From Solobacterium sp. (lineage in GTDB: Bacteria > Bacillota_I > Bacilli_A > Erysipelotrichales > Erysipelotrichaceae), in the NCBI GenBank assembly GCA_015256775.1, contig JABZLM010000016.1:1-26441 (forward strand): 26,441 bases of DNA. The letters run 5' to 3'. Made by a program: the position numbers and the translations under genes. Positions 1-7,835 of the stretch are shown piece after piece. Position 1 is the first letter of the stretch; the number at the start of each line of letters is the position of its first letter. The notes below the pieces were generated by a model. It saw only the letters and a program-made list of their open reading frames with translations. It was not told the DNA's origin and did no database searches.

Positions 1-922
1 GAGTTGAGAATAATGTGATTTCACCTTCAGCCTTACCTGCATCTAACTGTGGCTGTGCCCAGTTCAAATAAGCCTGAATCTCACTCTTCAATTCTTTTAG
101 TGTGCTTAAGTATTCTGCATGTACACCAGCATGTGATAACGTTTCAATATCGCCTGCTACAAATGGTGTTTTATCAAAGTACTTACTATCAAATTCATTT
201 TCATTCCAGTTAAGGATTTCCTTTAATACCTTGATGTTACCAGTAGCATTATGAACTTTATTGTATGTAACACCCTTATAAACACCTGTTGTCGCATCTG
301 GATCAGCTGGATCCCAAACTAAGTAAGATTGTGCAGACTGGAACTGTCCACCAGAAGCTACTGTATTACCACCGATTTCAGAGTTAACTTCTAATACAAC
401 TACTGAGTTACCGTTCTGTGCAGACTGAACTGCTGTAGCCATACCAGCACCACCAGCACCAACTACAACAACATCAGCTGTCTTTTCGATTGCTTCACCA
501 GCTTTATGTTCTACTGTATTCTTCTTAAAACCATCTAAATCACTAGCTTCTGCTTGTTTTGCTGCATCAATTAACGCATTCTTAAAACCAATTGAAGTAA
601 ATGTAGCACCTGAAATAACATCAATGCCAGCACCATTTGCTTCCTTTGCATCTGCTACTAAATAATCAAATGCTGGTGTTCCAATATGATTTGTTTCTTT
701 ATTATCACTATAATCAATTTCGGAAATACCATCCTTTGTAAATGTAACTGTTAAGTTAATTGGTCCATTATAACCTGTACCAGTACCTGTATATGTACCT
801 TCCTTATAAGTTACCTTTACATTTTCTTTTTTCTTTGCACTATCTTCTTTGTTGCTCGGTGAACATGCAACAAGTGAAATAGCCATCAAAGAACTGAGTC
901 CTAACTTCACATAATTCTTCAT
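1..922 (-). CDS. Exported FMN/FAD flavoprotein reductase (fumarate reductase-like), N-terminal part
   Basis: The frame is open from an ATG at 922 to the window edge, giving 307 residues of a longer protein; the C-terminal part lies outside. A lipoprotein signal peptide ends in LVAC (Cys20). An FMN-binding domain follows at about 40-125 with D-V-I-S-G-A-T at 101-107, the motif on which ApbE-type transferases attach FMN covalently to the final Thr. A FAD_binding_2 Rossmann fold then begins at about 149 with GAGGAG at 155-160 and a GGNT segment near 184. Known relatives (fumarate, urocanate and acrylate reductase-like proteins) are anchored outside the membrane and reduce small unsaturated acids. 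The substrate cannot be told because the catalytic half is missing. The start is fixed by AAGGAGG just upstream. A near-palindrome at 937-954 lies between this site and the upstream promoter region. Confidence 0.88.
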   Translation of the reverse strand, partial: MKNYVKLGLSSLMAISLVACSPSNKEDSAKKKENVKVTYKEGTYTGTGTGYNGPINLTVTFTKDGISEIDYSDNKETNHIGTPAFDYLVADAKEANGAGIDVISGATFTSIGFKNALIDAAKQAEASDLDGFKKNTVEHKAGEAIEKTADVVVVGAGGAGMATAVQSAQNGNSVVVLEVNSEIGGNTVASGGQFQSAQSYLVWDPADPDATTGVYKGVTYNKVHNATGNIKVLKEILNWNENEFDSKYFDKTPFVAGDIETLSHAGVHAEYLSTLKELKSEIQAYLNWAQPQLDAGKAEGEITLFST

Positions 923-936
923 TTTTCCCTCCTTGT

Positions 937-954
937 GTATTTATTAACAAATAC
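937..954. repeat. 18-bp near-palindrome in the leader of the flavoprotein gene
   Basis: GTATTT and AAATAC arms flank a centre containing TTAA; 16 of 18 positions are symmetric. It lies just upstream of the ribosome binding site of the flavoprotein gene. This size and place suit a repressor operator, but AT-rich palindromes also arise by chance, and no regulator is recognised. Confidence 0.4.
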
Positions 955-1002
955 CTAATCATATATTATCTTAAATTAAATTCTTTTGCTATCTAAATTT
1001 AA

Positions 1003-1022
1003 AAACTGCCCTGCGGCAGTTT
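1003..1022 (-). terminator. Intrinsic terminator after the peroxiredoxin gene
   Basis: A perfect 8-bp stem (AAACTGCC/GGCAGTTT) with a 4-base loop lies 6 bases past the peroxiredoxin stop. On the minus strand it is followed by a short T-run and then AT-rich sequence. It separates the peroxiredoxin gene from the flavoprotein gene. Confidence 0.8.
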
Positions 1023-1028
1023 ATGACT

Positions 1029-1481
1029 TTATAACTCTTTTACAACATCTTCAACATGACTTGTAGCTTTTACTTTTTGGAAAGTCTTGATGATAATACC
1101 ATTTTCATCAATTAAGTATGTCGAACGTTCGATTCCCATATACTTACGGCCATACATAGACTTCTCTACCCAAACATCATATGCTTGAATGGTTTCTGTG
1201 CTTTCATCTGATAGTAATGTAAATGGTAAATCATAATTAATTTCGAACTTCTTATGAGACTTCACACTATCCTTCGAAATACCTAACACAATCGCCCCCT
1301 TTTCCTGAATCTGCGGCAAGCGATCACGGAAGTTACAAGCTTCTGCTGTACAACCTGATGTATTATCCTTTGGATAAAAATAGAGGATAACCTTTTTACC
1401 TTTATACTCAGAAAGTGTATGTTCTACGCCATTTTGATCCGGCAACTTAAAGTCAGGTGCTTTTACTCCAACATTTAACAT
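1029..1481 (-). CDS. bcp: Thioredoxin-dependent thiol peroxidase (PrxQ/Bcp)
   Basis: This is a 150-residue peroxiredoxin of the BCP/PrxQ class, the usual length. The motif TSGCTAEAC holds the peroxidatic Cys44 and the resolving Cys49 five residues later, the PrxQ arrangement in which an intramolecular disulfide forms and is reduced by thioredoxin. The fold begins with the typical GVKAPDFKLPDQNG segment. It detoxifies hydrogen peroxide and organic hydroperoxides in the cytoplasm. Thioredoxin reductase, which would supply its electrons, is encoded on the same strand at 2327-3226. The start is set by AGGAGA upstream of ATG at 1481. The hairpin at 1003-1022 ends the transcript. Confidence 0.95.
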   Translation of the reverse strand: MLNVGVKAPDFKLPDQNGVEHTLSEYKGKKVILYFYPKDNTSGCTAEACNFRDRLPQIQEKGAIVLGISKDSVKSHKKFEINYDLPFTLLSDESTETIQAYDVWVEKSMYGRKYMGIERSTYLIDENGIIIKTFQKVKATSHVEDVVKEL

Positions 1482-1549
1482 TTTAATATCTCCTAATTCT
1501 ATAGATCAATGATAATGCATAATGGAATTTAAAGCCTTGAATATGCTTA

Positions 1550-2251
1550 TTAATATTGTTTTAGTAAATTAAGAATATCACTTGGCTTTTGAATCGTCGG
1601 ATACTCTCCAGTTTCAATTCCTTCATGATAAACGATTTGCACTGGATGAATACCTAAAGATTTCGCAGCTTCAAGATTCTTAACCTGGTCATCAACAAAA
1701 ATACATTCTTCAGGTTTAAGTCCAGATTTTTCTAATGCATCGCGATACATCAATAAATCCGGTTTTAAAACGCCTAATTCGTAACTATATGTATATTGAT
1801 CAACATATTCATCTAATTTGAATGCATGAATACGTCTTTCAATAAATGGCCACGTATCAGAAATAATTCCAATACGATAACCTCCATCCTTCAATGTTTT
1901 CAGTGTTTCCAAGGAACTTGGTATCAAACTCATTGTCGCAAGATTTTCCACCATATCAACTGCAAGTTTTACTGCATGTTGAAATGTACCCTCTAACTTA
2001 GCTTGATCAAATAACGTTAGATAGAAACGAGTAAATCTTTCAATCTGCTCCTGTTCACTTGTCATTTTTGGATTTTCAATAAATGGTAAATACGCTGTGT
2101 TGTATGCATGTTGCCATACGTTTTGGTCGAGTCTCGAAATTTTCTCTCGAGGAAATAGTTCATAGAATTTTTGATTCAAATTCCAATCACCGCTGCATGG
2201 TTCTAGAAGGGTCCAGCCTAAATCAAAAAATATACATTTTATCTGATTCAT
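1550..2251 (-). CDS. HAD-superfamily hydrolase, subfamily IA
   Basis: The 233-residue protein has the HAD motifs in order: motif I FFDLGWTLL with nucleophile Asp10, a helical cap at about 20-100, motif II IISDT near 130, the motif III Lys in LGVLKPD, and motif IV IFVDDQ near 188. It is probably a cytoplasmic phosphatase acting on a small phosphorylated metabolite; the substrate cannot be read from the sequence. The second Asp of the DxD motif, usually the general acid/base, is Gly12 here. Related groups with DLGN or DLGG also lack it, so the enzyme may be slow, specialised or not a phosphatase. The start has AGAGGTAGG upstream. The promoter region is framed by an inverted repeat at 2260-2306. 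Confidence 0.85.
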   Translation of the reverse strand: MNQIKCIFFDLGWTLLEPCSGDWNLNQKFYELFPREKISRLDQNVWQHAYNTAYLPFIENPKMTSEQEQIERFTRFYLTLFDQAKLEGTFQHAVKLAVDMVENLATMSLIPSSLETLKTLKDGGYRIGIISDTWPFIERRIHAFKLDEYVDQYTYSYELGVLKPDLLMYRDALEKSGLKPEECIFVDDQVKNLEAAKSLGIHPVQIVYHEGIETGEYPTIQKPSDILNLLKQY

Positions 2252-2259
2252 TATACCTA

Positions 2260-2306
2260 CCTCTTGTTATTAATATCATTATATCACTTATATATAATAA
2301 CAGAGG
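2260..2306. repeat. Inverted repeat flanking the promoter of the HAD gene
   Basis: Arms at 2260-2272 (CCTCTTGTTATTA) and 2295-2306 (TAATAACAGAGG) match as reverse complements apart from one extra base, with a 22-base AT-rich spacer. On the minus strand the spacer contains TGATATAAT, a good extended -10 element for the HAD gene. The arms thus surround the -10 box, and the one nearer the gene includes the AGAGG of the ribosome binding site. It could be an operator, or a weak hairpin after trxB; there is no T-run, which argues against a terminator. Confidence 0.5.
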
Positions 2307-2326
2307 CATATATCTTGAAATTATAC

Positions 2327-3226
2327 TTATAAATTATTACATGCATTCAAAGCAGCGATAGCACCATCACTGGCAGCCGTTGTTAATTGACGAACAGTCT
2401 TTACACGACAGTCCCCAGCTGCGTAAATACCCTTAACAGATGTGCGGCACTCTTCATCGGTTTTGATAAATCCATGTTCATCTAGTTCAATAATATCAGA
2501 GAAGATTTGATTCATTGGAATTTGTCCAATTGCGACAAATAATGCGTCCACATTCAATGTCGTTGTTTCTCCAGTATTCTTATCCGTTACTTCAATGGAA
2601 TGTAGACGGTCGTCTCCATTTAGTTTTGTAACGGTGCTATTCATTACCTTTACAAGGTTTTCTTTGCCATTTAGCTTTACTACTTCAGCCTCATCTGCAC
2701 GGAATTCATCACGACGATGAATGATATATACACGATTGCAGAAACGTGTTAAATACTCTGCATCTTCAACCGCTACATTACCACCACCATTTACAGCTAC
2801 ATCTTTACCTCTAAAAAACATACCATCGCAAGTTGCACAATAAGATACACCTTTACCCGTCAACTCTTTTTCACGCTCAATTCCAAGTTCTCTACGTTTC
2901 ATACCTGTTGCGATAATAATCGCTTTTGCGTGATATTCATTCTTTGTCGTGTAAACAATCTTTTCATCCTCATGGTTTTCAATCCTCACAACACCTTCAA
3001 ACGCGAAAGTTGTACCTAAGTCTTTCGCTTGATTATAAAGATCTGTCGCAAAATCGAAACCAGAAATATGTTTGATACCTGGATAGTTTTCTATATCTGC
3101 TGTATTGATGATCTGTCCGCCATAAGTAGACTCTTCTAAAACCAAAGCTTTCTTTCCTGCTCTTTGAACATAAATAGCCGCTGATAGACCAGCAGTACCT
3201 GCACCAATGATTATTACATCAACCAT
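2327..3226 (-). CDS. trxB: Thioredoxin reductase (NADPH)
   Basis: This 299-residue flavoenzyme passes electrons from NADPH through FAD and a redox disulfide to thioredoxin. The sequence shows the FAD-binding GAGTAG at 8-13, the active-site CATC (Cys130 and Cys133), the NADPH-binding GGGNVA at 147-152, the HRRDEFRA segment near 170 that marks NADPH preference, and the C-terminal AAGDC plus RQLTTAASDG that bind FAD. The length is slightly short but complete. GGGNVA replaces the more usual GGGDSA, a mild variation. ATG at 3226 follows a strong GGGAGGT. It probably serves the peroxiredoxin encoded at 1029-1481 as well as general thiol balance. Confidence 0.96.
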   Translation of the reverse strand: MVDVIIIGAGTAGLSAAIYVQRAGKKALVLEESTYGGQIINTADIENYPGIKHISGFDFATDLYNQAKDLGTTFAFEGVVRIENHEDEKIVYTTKNEYHAKAIIIATGMKRRELGIEREKELTGKGVSYCATCDGMFFRGKDVAVNGGGNVAVEDAEYLTRFCNRVYIIHRRDEFRADEAEVVKLNGKENLVKVMNSTVTKLNGDDRLHSIEVTDKNTGETTTLNVDALFVAIGQIPMNQIFSDIIELDEHGFIKTDEECRTSVKGIYAAGDCRVKTVRQLTTAASDGAIAALNACNNL

Positions 3227-3521
3227 AATTTACCTCCCATATATTTTATACAACTAAACTGTATATCACCGTACACAATAACACAAAATATATGCTCAAT
3301 CTAATATTTGTAATTATTTTCACTACATGTAAATATCGATGTAAATTTTACATTTAATTATCATAAATTGATTATTTTATCATCTTTTAAAGATAATTTT
3401 TCTGTTCGTTTTATTTTCTTTATATTATCATTGAGGAGCGTGATAAAAATATATCTTTTTTTATAGGATATATGTTATATTCTTAGGTATATTTCTTATC
3501 AGTATATTTGGAGGGATTAAG
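3227..3521. other. AT-rich divergent intergenic region
   Basis: This 295-base gap separates trxB (minus) from the lipoprotein gene (plus). It is strongly AT-rich. On the plus strand an extended -10 (TG at 3473-3474, TATATT at 3476-3481) lies about 40 bases before the lipoprotein start and would give a leader of roughly 34 bases with GGAGGG. On the minus strand TATAAAAT-like sequence lies just before the trxB ribosome binding site. I see no RNA gene or convincing ORF here. Confidence 0.4.
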
Positions 3522-3968
3522 ATGAAAAAGACATTAGGCACAATCGTATTAGCTGGCTTATTATTCTTAGCTGGCTGTGGTGCAAACGCATTATCTACTA
3601 AGAGCATTTCTGAAAAGTTAACAAAGGAACCAACTAAGGTTTCCGTTATCTATGTTGATCCAGATTCTGGAATTCAACGCGAAACAATTACTGACCAGAA
3701 GGATGTAGTTAACGCAATTGCTGATGAATTAAAGACACTTTCAACAAAAGTTGTTAAAGACAAGGTTTCTTTCAATCAAAAGGATACAGCATTCGGTGTT
3801 GAAGTAGCTGACAAGGAAAGTACATATAACGTTACTCTTTACTACAATGGCTACATGAGAGTTCAAAAGTTAGGTGGAGATGTTGTAGTTTACTCTGTAA
3901 CAGATGAACAGATAGAAAAATTAAACACAATCTGGTCTGACTACATGTCTTCAAACTCAGGAAAATAA
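3522..3968 (+). CDS. Small lipoprotein of unknown function
   Basis: The 148-residue product begins with MKK, a hydrophobic stretch and the lipobox LAGC (Cys19), so it should be exported and lipid-anchored on the outer face of the membrane. The mature part is mixed alpha/beta and hydrophilic, with a segment reading YNVTLYYNGYMRV, alternating residues that suggest beta strands, and a short C-terminal helix. I do not recognise the family. It is a single-gene unit: GGAGGG precedes the start and a strong terminator follows at 3982-4007. The gene is complete. Confidence 0.8.
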   Translation: MKKTLGTIVLAGLLFLAGCGANALSTKSISEKLTKEPTKVSVIYVDPDSGIQRETITDQKDVVNAIADELKTLSTKVVKDKVSFNQKDTAFGVEVADKESTYNVTLYYNGYMRVQKLGGDVVVYSVTDEQIEKLNTIWSDYMSSNSGK

Positions 3969-3981
3969 AATAGTTAATGCT

Positions 3982-4007
3982 AGAGATGATATATGGATAT
4001 CATCTCT
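3982..4007 (+). terminator. Intrinsic terminator after the lipoprotein gene
   Basis: A perfect 11-bp stem (3982-3992 with 3997-4007) with a 4-base loop is followed by TTTTCTTAT on the plus strand, 13 bases after the lipoprotein stop. Confidence 0.9.
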
Positions 4008-4029
4008 TTTCTTATACACATATAAACAA

Positions 4030-4060
4030 AAAATGCGCCTCTTGATAGAGTGCGCATTTT
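4030..4060 (-). terminator. Intrinsic terminator after the B3/B4 gene
   Basis: AAAATGCGC pairs with GCGCATTTT, extended inwards by CTCT/AGAG with one bulged base. On the minus strand it is followed by TTTGTTTATA. It lies directly behind the stop codon at 4063 and backs onto the lipoprotein terminator, so the two convergent units are insulated. Confidence 0.88.
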
Positions 4061-4062
4061 GT

Positions 4063-4788
4063 TTATTCTTGAATCATTGTCTCTTTTGTGTTGATATTGA
4101 TAATCTGCTTATTGATTACTTCAGCACCAACATACTGTGTTAAAAGATCTGCCAGTTCATCGATAGCTTCTTGTAATTCAGCCACACGGTTTGGTTCTAC
4201 ACATTCCATTGCGATGAATTCAATTGTTGTATCATCTGTTACTTCCGTACGCTTTCCATCGCGCCAGTTCCAGCAACGACAGATAACACCCTCTTCATCA
4301 TAGTATGCAATTTCACCTGCTAACGGTGGTTCTGGTTTATCTGAACCAATTGGCCAGAAGTCTTCTCCACCTTTCATAATACCTAAGTGTAAATCTCCCT
4401 TGAAGGCTTCCATATTCTCAGCACCAATTGGGAATGCATACTTTAATGATATTGCATTTGTAATATCAACAGTAGGTGCGATAGAGCCAACTGGCGTACC
4501 ATGCAATACACGTTTCAGTAAAGCTTCAATCGAACAACGTGCACCCTTCTTTGTAGGGAATTTAGAATATGCTTCGCGCCATGTTTTTACAACTGCATTT
4601 TCAGAAATTACATCACTAGTCAAATATTTCTTAGCAGCTTCATTTGCGCCATCTAATAGTACTTTGATTTCAGCAGCCTTTTCATCATCTAAATGAATAG
4701 CCTCTTGAACATTCTTTACAGCTAATACCGCAATATTAGCTTCTGGAAATATATCCCAAAAGCCTTTATCTACAATAAACTTTCTCAT
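4063..4788 (-). CDS. B3/B4 domain protein (PheT editing-like), COG3382 type
   Basis: The 241-residue protein resembles the B3/B4 tRNA-binding and editing module of phenylalanyl-tRNA synthetase beta, occurring alone. The characteristic stretch runs from SIEALLKRV (about 86-94) to TVDITN (about 106-111), followed by FPIGAEN. Stand-alone members may edit or bind mischarged aminoacyl-tRNA or free amino acids; direct evidence of function is limited, so the role is inference. A GTG three codons upstream also opens the frame, but AGAGGTG is ideally spaced for the ATG at 4788, which I choose. It is the last gene of a probable operon behind the pyrophosphatase, 27 bases apart. Pyrophosphate removal and tRNA quality control would both support aminoacylation. 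Confidence 0.82.
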   Translation of the reverse strand: MRKFIVDKGFWDIFPEANIAVLAVKNVQEAIHLDDEKAAEIKVLLDGANEAAKKYLTSDVISENAVVKTWREAYSKFPTKKGARCSIEALLKRVLHGTPVGSIAPTVDITNAISLKYAFPIGAENMEAFKGDLHLGIMKGGEDFWPIGSDKPEPPLAGEIAYYDEEGVICRCWNWRDGKRTEVTDDTTIEFIAMECVEPNRVAELQEAIDELADLLTQYVGAEVINKQIININTKETMIQE

Positions 4789-4815
4789 GATTATCACCTC
4801 TTACACTTCAGTATA

Positions 4816-6426
4816 TCACTTTAAAGTATCGATAATAATAGGTAATACTTGTTTCTTGCGAGATACAATACCCTTTCCAAAATGTTCTTTGTTGAGTATA
4901 TCACCAAAAGCATCTCCAACAATATTCGACTTCTTCCCTGCCGCTAAAAAGTAGGATCCTGATCCCATAGGATCAGTAAACAGTGTTAATACTAAATCAT
5001 AATGTTGTGACTCTGCTGTTTCTTCCATGAATGCATGGAAGTGATCTTTGATTGCAAAGTAATCATCTTTCTTACATTGCACCTGTGCAATGGCAATTCT
5101 TGTGCCACTAATTCTAAATTCTTTAAAATCATTATATAGCAGTTCTACATCAGTCTTATTTGTGACAGAATCTGAAGCATCCAACATCTCTTGATATAAG
5201 TCGATAGCTTTTGTACCAGATACTTCTTCTAGATACTTCACCATTTCATGGTCAAAAGTTGTAGTTGTTGGTGACTGCAGGCACATTGTATCGTTAATAG
5301 CAGCACCAAGAAGAATACCTGCAAGATTCTTTGACAATTTAATATGCGATGATTTATATAAGCTAGTAATAATTGCGGCTGTACTTCCTACCGTACGTGC
5401 AACGATATTAATTGGTGTCACCGTCTCGATGCCACCCATGCGATGATGATCAACAATTTCAACCACTTCACCAAACTCTAAGTCACGTACAGATTGCATC
5501 GCTTCATTATGGTCGACGAGGATAAACTTCTTCTTTTCATAATGGAATAAGTGATAGCGTGAGATTGCTCCTACAACTCTACCGTCTTTATCCAAAACAG
5601 GATAGGTACGATAACGCGTCTTGGCAATATGATCACTTACTTCATCTACATACTCTGTTTCTTGGAATGTCATTACATCTGTTGTCATAACTGATTTGAC
5701 AGATGGTGTTTGATAAATCAAACGTGAACATTCAATAACGGAGTAATCCGTATGCAACATGGATACACCCTTTTCTTTTGCATAGGATAAAGTTACTTCA
5801 TCTATCCAATCTTCGCCAGATACAACCACTAAAGCTGCACCCGCCTCAATTACAAAGCGTTGAATATCTGGATTATTACGTACAATTACAATAGAATTCT
5901 TATATACTTCTGGCTTATCAGACATGGAAGGCATAATCTGTACAATACCACTTGGATGATACTGTTTTGATTCACAATAATACTTACCTTTCAATACTCT
6001 TGCGATATTGGTTAATGTGGCTGTACTTATCAAGTCTTTCAACGACTTTCCACTTTCCGCCCAAAGCTTTGTTAAGTCAGAAACAGATAACAATCCTAAA
6101 AGTCTTTCTTTTTCATCAACGATGAAAATACCTTTATTTTTACGAGATAAAATAAGGTCTAACGCTTCCTTCATTGTTAAATCTGGGCCTGCAAGTAATG
6201 GATCATCCTTCTCTATCTCCGATAACATACATCTAGCTGTATGGATTAGCTTAGGATGTTCAAAACCAAACTTCTGTAATAAATACTGTGTTTCACTCTT
6301 TGCCTTGCCTAAAGCACATGCGATAGCATCTTGCCCTAGTTGTTGTTTCAGATGAGCATAGGCGATTGCGGATACGATTGCATCACAATCTGGATTCATA
6401 TGCCCTGTCACATAGAATGGTTTCAT
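4816..6426 (-). CDS. ppaC: Manganese-dependent family II inorganic pyrophosphatase with CBS and DRTGG regulatory domains
   Basis: This 536-residue DHH-family enzyme hydrolyses pyrophosphate to two phosphates in the cytoplasm. The DHH part is split: metal ligands H9, D13 and D15 lie in GHMNPDCDA, further ligands in VDHNE (about 304-308) and DHH (327-329), and a final ligand near D379. The DHHA2 part carries the substrate-binding SRKKQ at 522-526. Inserted between them are a first CBS motif (about 70-125), a DRTGG domain (about 150-240) and a second CBS motif (about 245-300). In this family the CBS pair binds adenine nucleotides: AMP and ADP inhibit, while ATP or diadenosine polyphosphates activate. 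The ribosome binding site (TTGGGT) is weak. The gene lies 25 bases after the AraC regulator, on the same strand. Confidence 0.95.
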   Translation of the reverse strand: MKPFYVTGHMNPDCDAIVSAIAYAHLKQQLGQDAIACALGKAKSETQYLLQKFGFEHPKLIHTARCMLSEIEKDDPLLAGPDLTMKEALDLILSRKNKGIFIVDEKERLLGLLSVSDLTKLWAESGKSLKDLISTATLTNIARVLKGKYYCESKQYHPSGIVQIMPSMSDKPEVYKNSIVIVRNNPDIQRFVIEAGAALVVVSGEDWIDEVTLSYAKEKGVSMLHTDYSVIECSRLIYQTPSVKSVMTTDVMTFQETEYVDEVSDHIAKTRYRTYPVLDKDGRVVGAISRYHLFHYEKKKFILVDHNEAMQSVRDLEFGEVVEIVDHHRMGGIETVTPINIVARTVGSTAAIITSLYKSSHIKLSKNLAGILLGAAINDTMCLQSPTTTTFDHEMVKYLEEVSGTKAIDLYQEMLDASDSVTNKTDVELLYNDFKEFRISGTRIAIAQVQCKKDDYFAIKDHFHAFMEETAESQHYDLVLTLFTDPMGSGSYFLAAGKKSNIVGDAFGDILNKEHFGKGIVSRKKQVLPIIIDTLK

Positions 6427-6451
6427 TATTTACCCAACTTTCTAATTATAG

Positions 6452-7726
6452 TTATCCAGCAAAGCCGCTTTCAGAACGATCCACTTTTTGCAAAGTAATA
6501 CCAGTGCGGAATTCTGTTGGTGTCATTGCTTTAAATTTGTAAAAGTTAAGATTGAATGTCTTGATATTGTTATAACCTACAGCTACCGCAATATCTAAGA
6601 CAGAATATGTTGTAGAAATCAATAACTCACTAGCTTTGTTAATACGAATGAAATTCAATAATGTTTCAAAGTTCTTCTCAGAATAATAGAGTAATGATCG
6701 ATTTAATTCTGAGACACTTACACCGTATTTCTCAGCCATCGTACTAGCAAGTAACTTCTCTGTATCATAGTGCTTATAGAGATAATTGGTTACTTCAAAA
6801 GCAACATTCTTATCTGCACGATTATATCCAGATTTTACTTTGCTATAGATCTTACGGTATTTGTTTGGTGTAATACCTACCTTTTCAACAAAGTGCTTTG
6901 ATAGATGCGAAGCATCCGCAAAACCAAGTAGAATGGCAATTTCTTCAAGTGTCATATCCGTATAAATTAAATAATCTGATGTTTTCTCAATACGAATATT
7001 ATTTAACAATTTTGTAAATGTAGTACCTGTTAAATCAGTTAACTTCTTTGATAATGTTGATTCTGATATAAAGAATACTTCCGCAACTTTTTCAAGTGTC
7101 AAACGCTCTGAAGAATGGGAATAAATATAACTTAATATCGAATTCTGCATGACGGAAGCATTTTCTTCATTCACTACTTCTTCACTAGCTTTAAAGTAGC
7201 GGCGATATGCCACCATTAACTCAATAATTTTAACGAGTGAATATAAGAATGATAACGGTTTTTTAGGTTGCCTGACCAACGCGGAATCAACACCGAGTTC
7301 CTTTTGTAGGTGTGACATGATTCCATCTACATACTTTGTTTGTTCATCGTTTAAATATACAATCGGCTCAACCGCAAGGAAATTAAGAAGGTCTACACTT
7401 TCTTCTTCCAATCCTGGTGTTACCTTGAGCATTGTGTTAATAAACTGATAATCATAAACAACTAAATTTAGGTGTAAGGTATCTCTTACGTCAATAATAT
7501 CTGTAATTTTCCAAGGTGTAATCGCACATAGTGTATGAGGCTTTATATCATACTCTACGCCATCTACTTTGATCTTACCAACACCTTTATTAAAGTACAT
7601 AAAACGAGCAGCCTGGTGCATTAAAGCTTTAGTTGGTTTTTCAATTGCTTCATAGTCAAATGAGCAAAAAGAAATAGGATTAGTTTCCGACGTCCAGCTA
7701 TCTTGAATCGTTGCTGTCTTTGTCAT
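6452..7726 (-). CDS. AraC-family regulator with two tandem AraC DNA-binding domains
   Basis: From the ATG at 7726 the protein has 424 residues. Residues about 1-185 form a cupin-like sensor region with a short beta-rich stretch near 40-90. Residues about 194-296 form a complete AraC domain with two helix-turn-helices (LEKVAEVFFISESTLSKKL, then LEEIAILLGFADASHLSKHF) ending in the typical TPNKYRK. Residues about 307-411 form a second complete AraC domain (MAEKYGVSVSELNRSL, then VLDIAVAVGYNNIKTFNLNF) ending in TPTEFR. Most AraC proteins have one. I reject the longer frame to 7798, because AGAGGTA lies just before 7726 and the extra part runs into the arcD terminator. It sits directly after the arc operon and heads a unit with ppaC; control of arcA is my inference. 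Confidence 0.88.
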   Translation of the reverse strand: MTKTATIQDSWTSETNPISFCSFDYEAIEKPTKALMHQAARFMYFNKGVGKIKVDGVEYDIKPHTLCAITPWKITDIIDVRDTLHLNLVVYDYQFINTMLKVTPGLEEESVDLLNFLAVEPIVYLNDEQTKYVDGIMSHLQKELGVDSALVRQPKKPLSFLYSLVKIIELMVAYRRYFKASEEVVNEENASVMQNSILSYIYSHSSERLTLEKVAEVFFISESTLSKKLTDLTGTTFTKLLNNIRIEKTSDYLIYTDMTLEEIAILLGFADASHLSKHFVEKVGITPNKYRKIYSKVKSGYNRADKNVAFEVTNYLYKHYDTEKLLASTMAEKYGVSVSELNRSLLYYSEKNFETLLNFIRINKASELLISTTYSVLDIAVAVGYNNIKTFNLNFYKFKAMTPTEFRTGITLQKVDRSESGFAG

Positions 7727-7779
7727 AAATTTAGTACCTCTGTTGTACATATCATAGCATATTTGAATAAAAGCGGAAA

Positions 7780-7809
7780 GTTCCGACCGTGCTCTCACAC
7801 AGCCGGAAC
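7780..7809 (-). terminator. Probable terminator after arcD
   Basis: GTTCCG pairs with CGGAAC, continued inwards by GTG/CAC with mismatches around a 6-base loop. On the minus strand it is followed by TTTCCGCTTTTATT, so the T-run is interrupted. It lies 27 bases past the arcD stop and upstream of the AraC regulator gene. Readthrough into the regulator is possible. It could also be an operator for that gene. Confidence 0.6.
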
Positions 7810-7835
7810 TCTATCCAAACATATTTGAGTTTTAA

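Noticed and set aside
7727..7798. N-terminal extension of the AraC regulator
   Set aside because: It is in frame, but the ideal ribosome binding site lies before 7726, and the extension runs into the arcD terminator hairpin.
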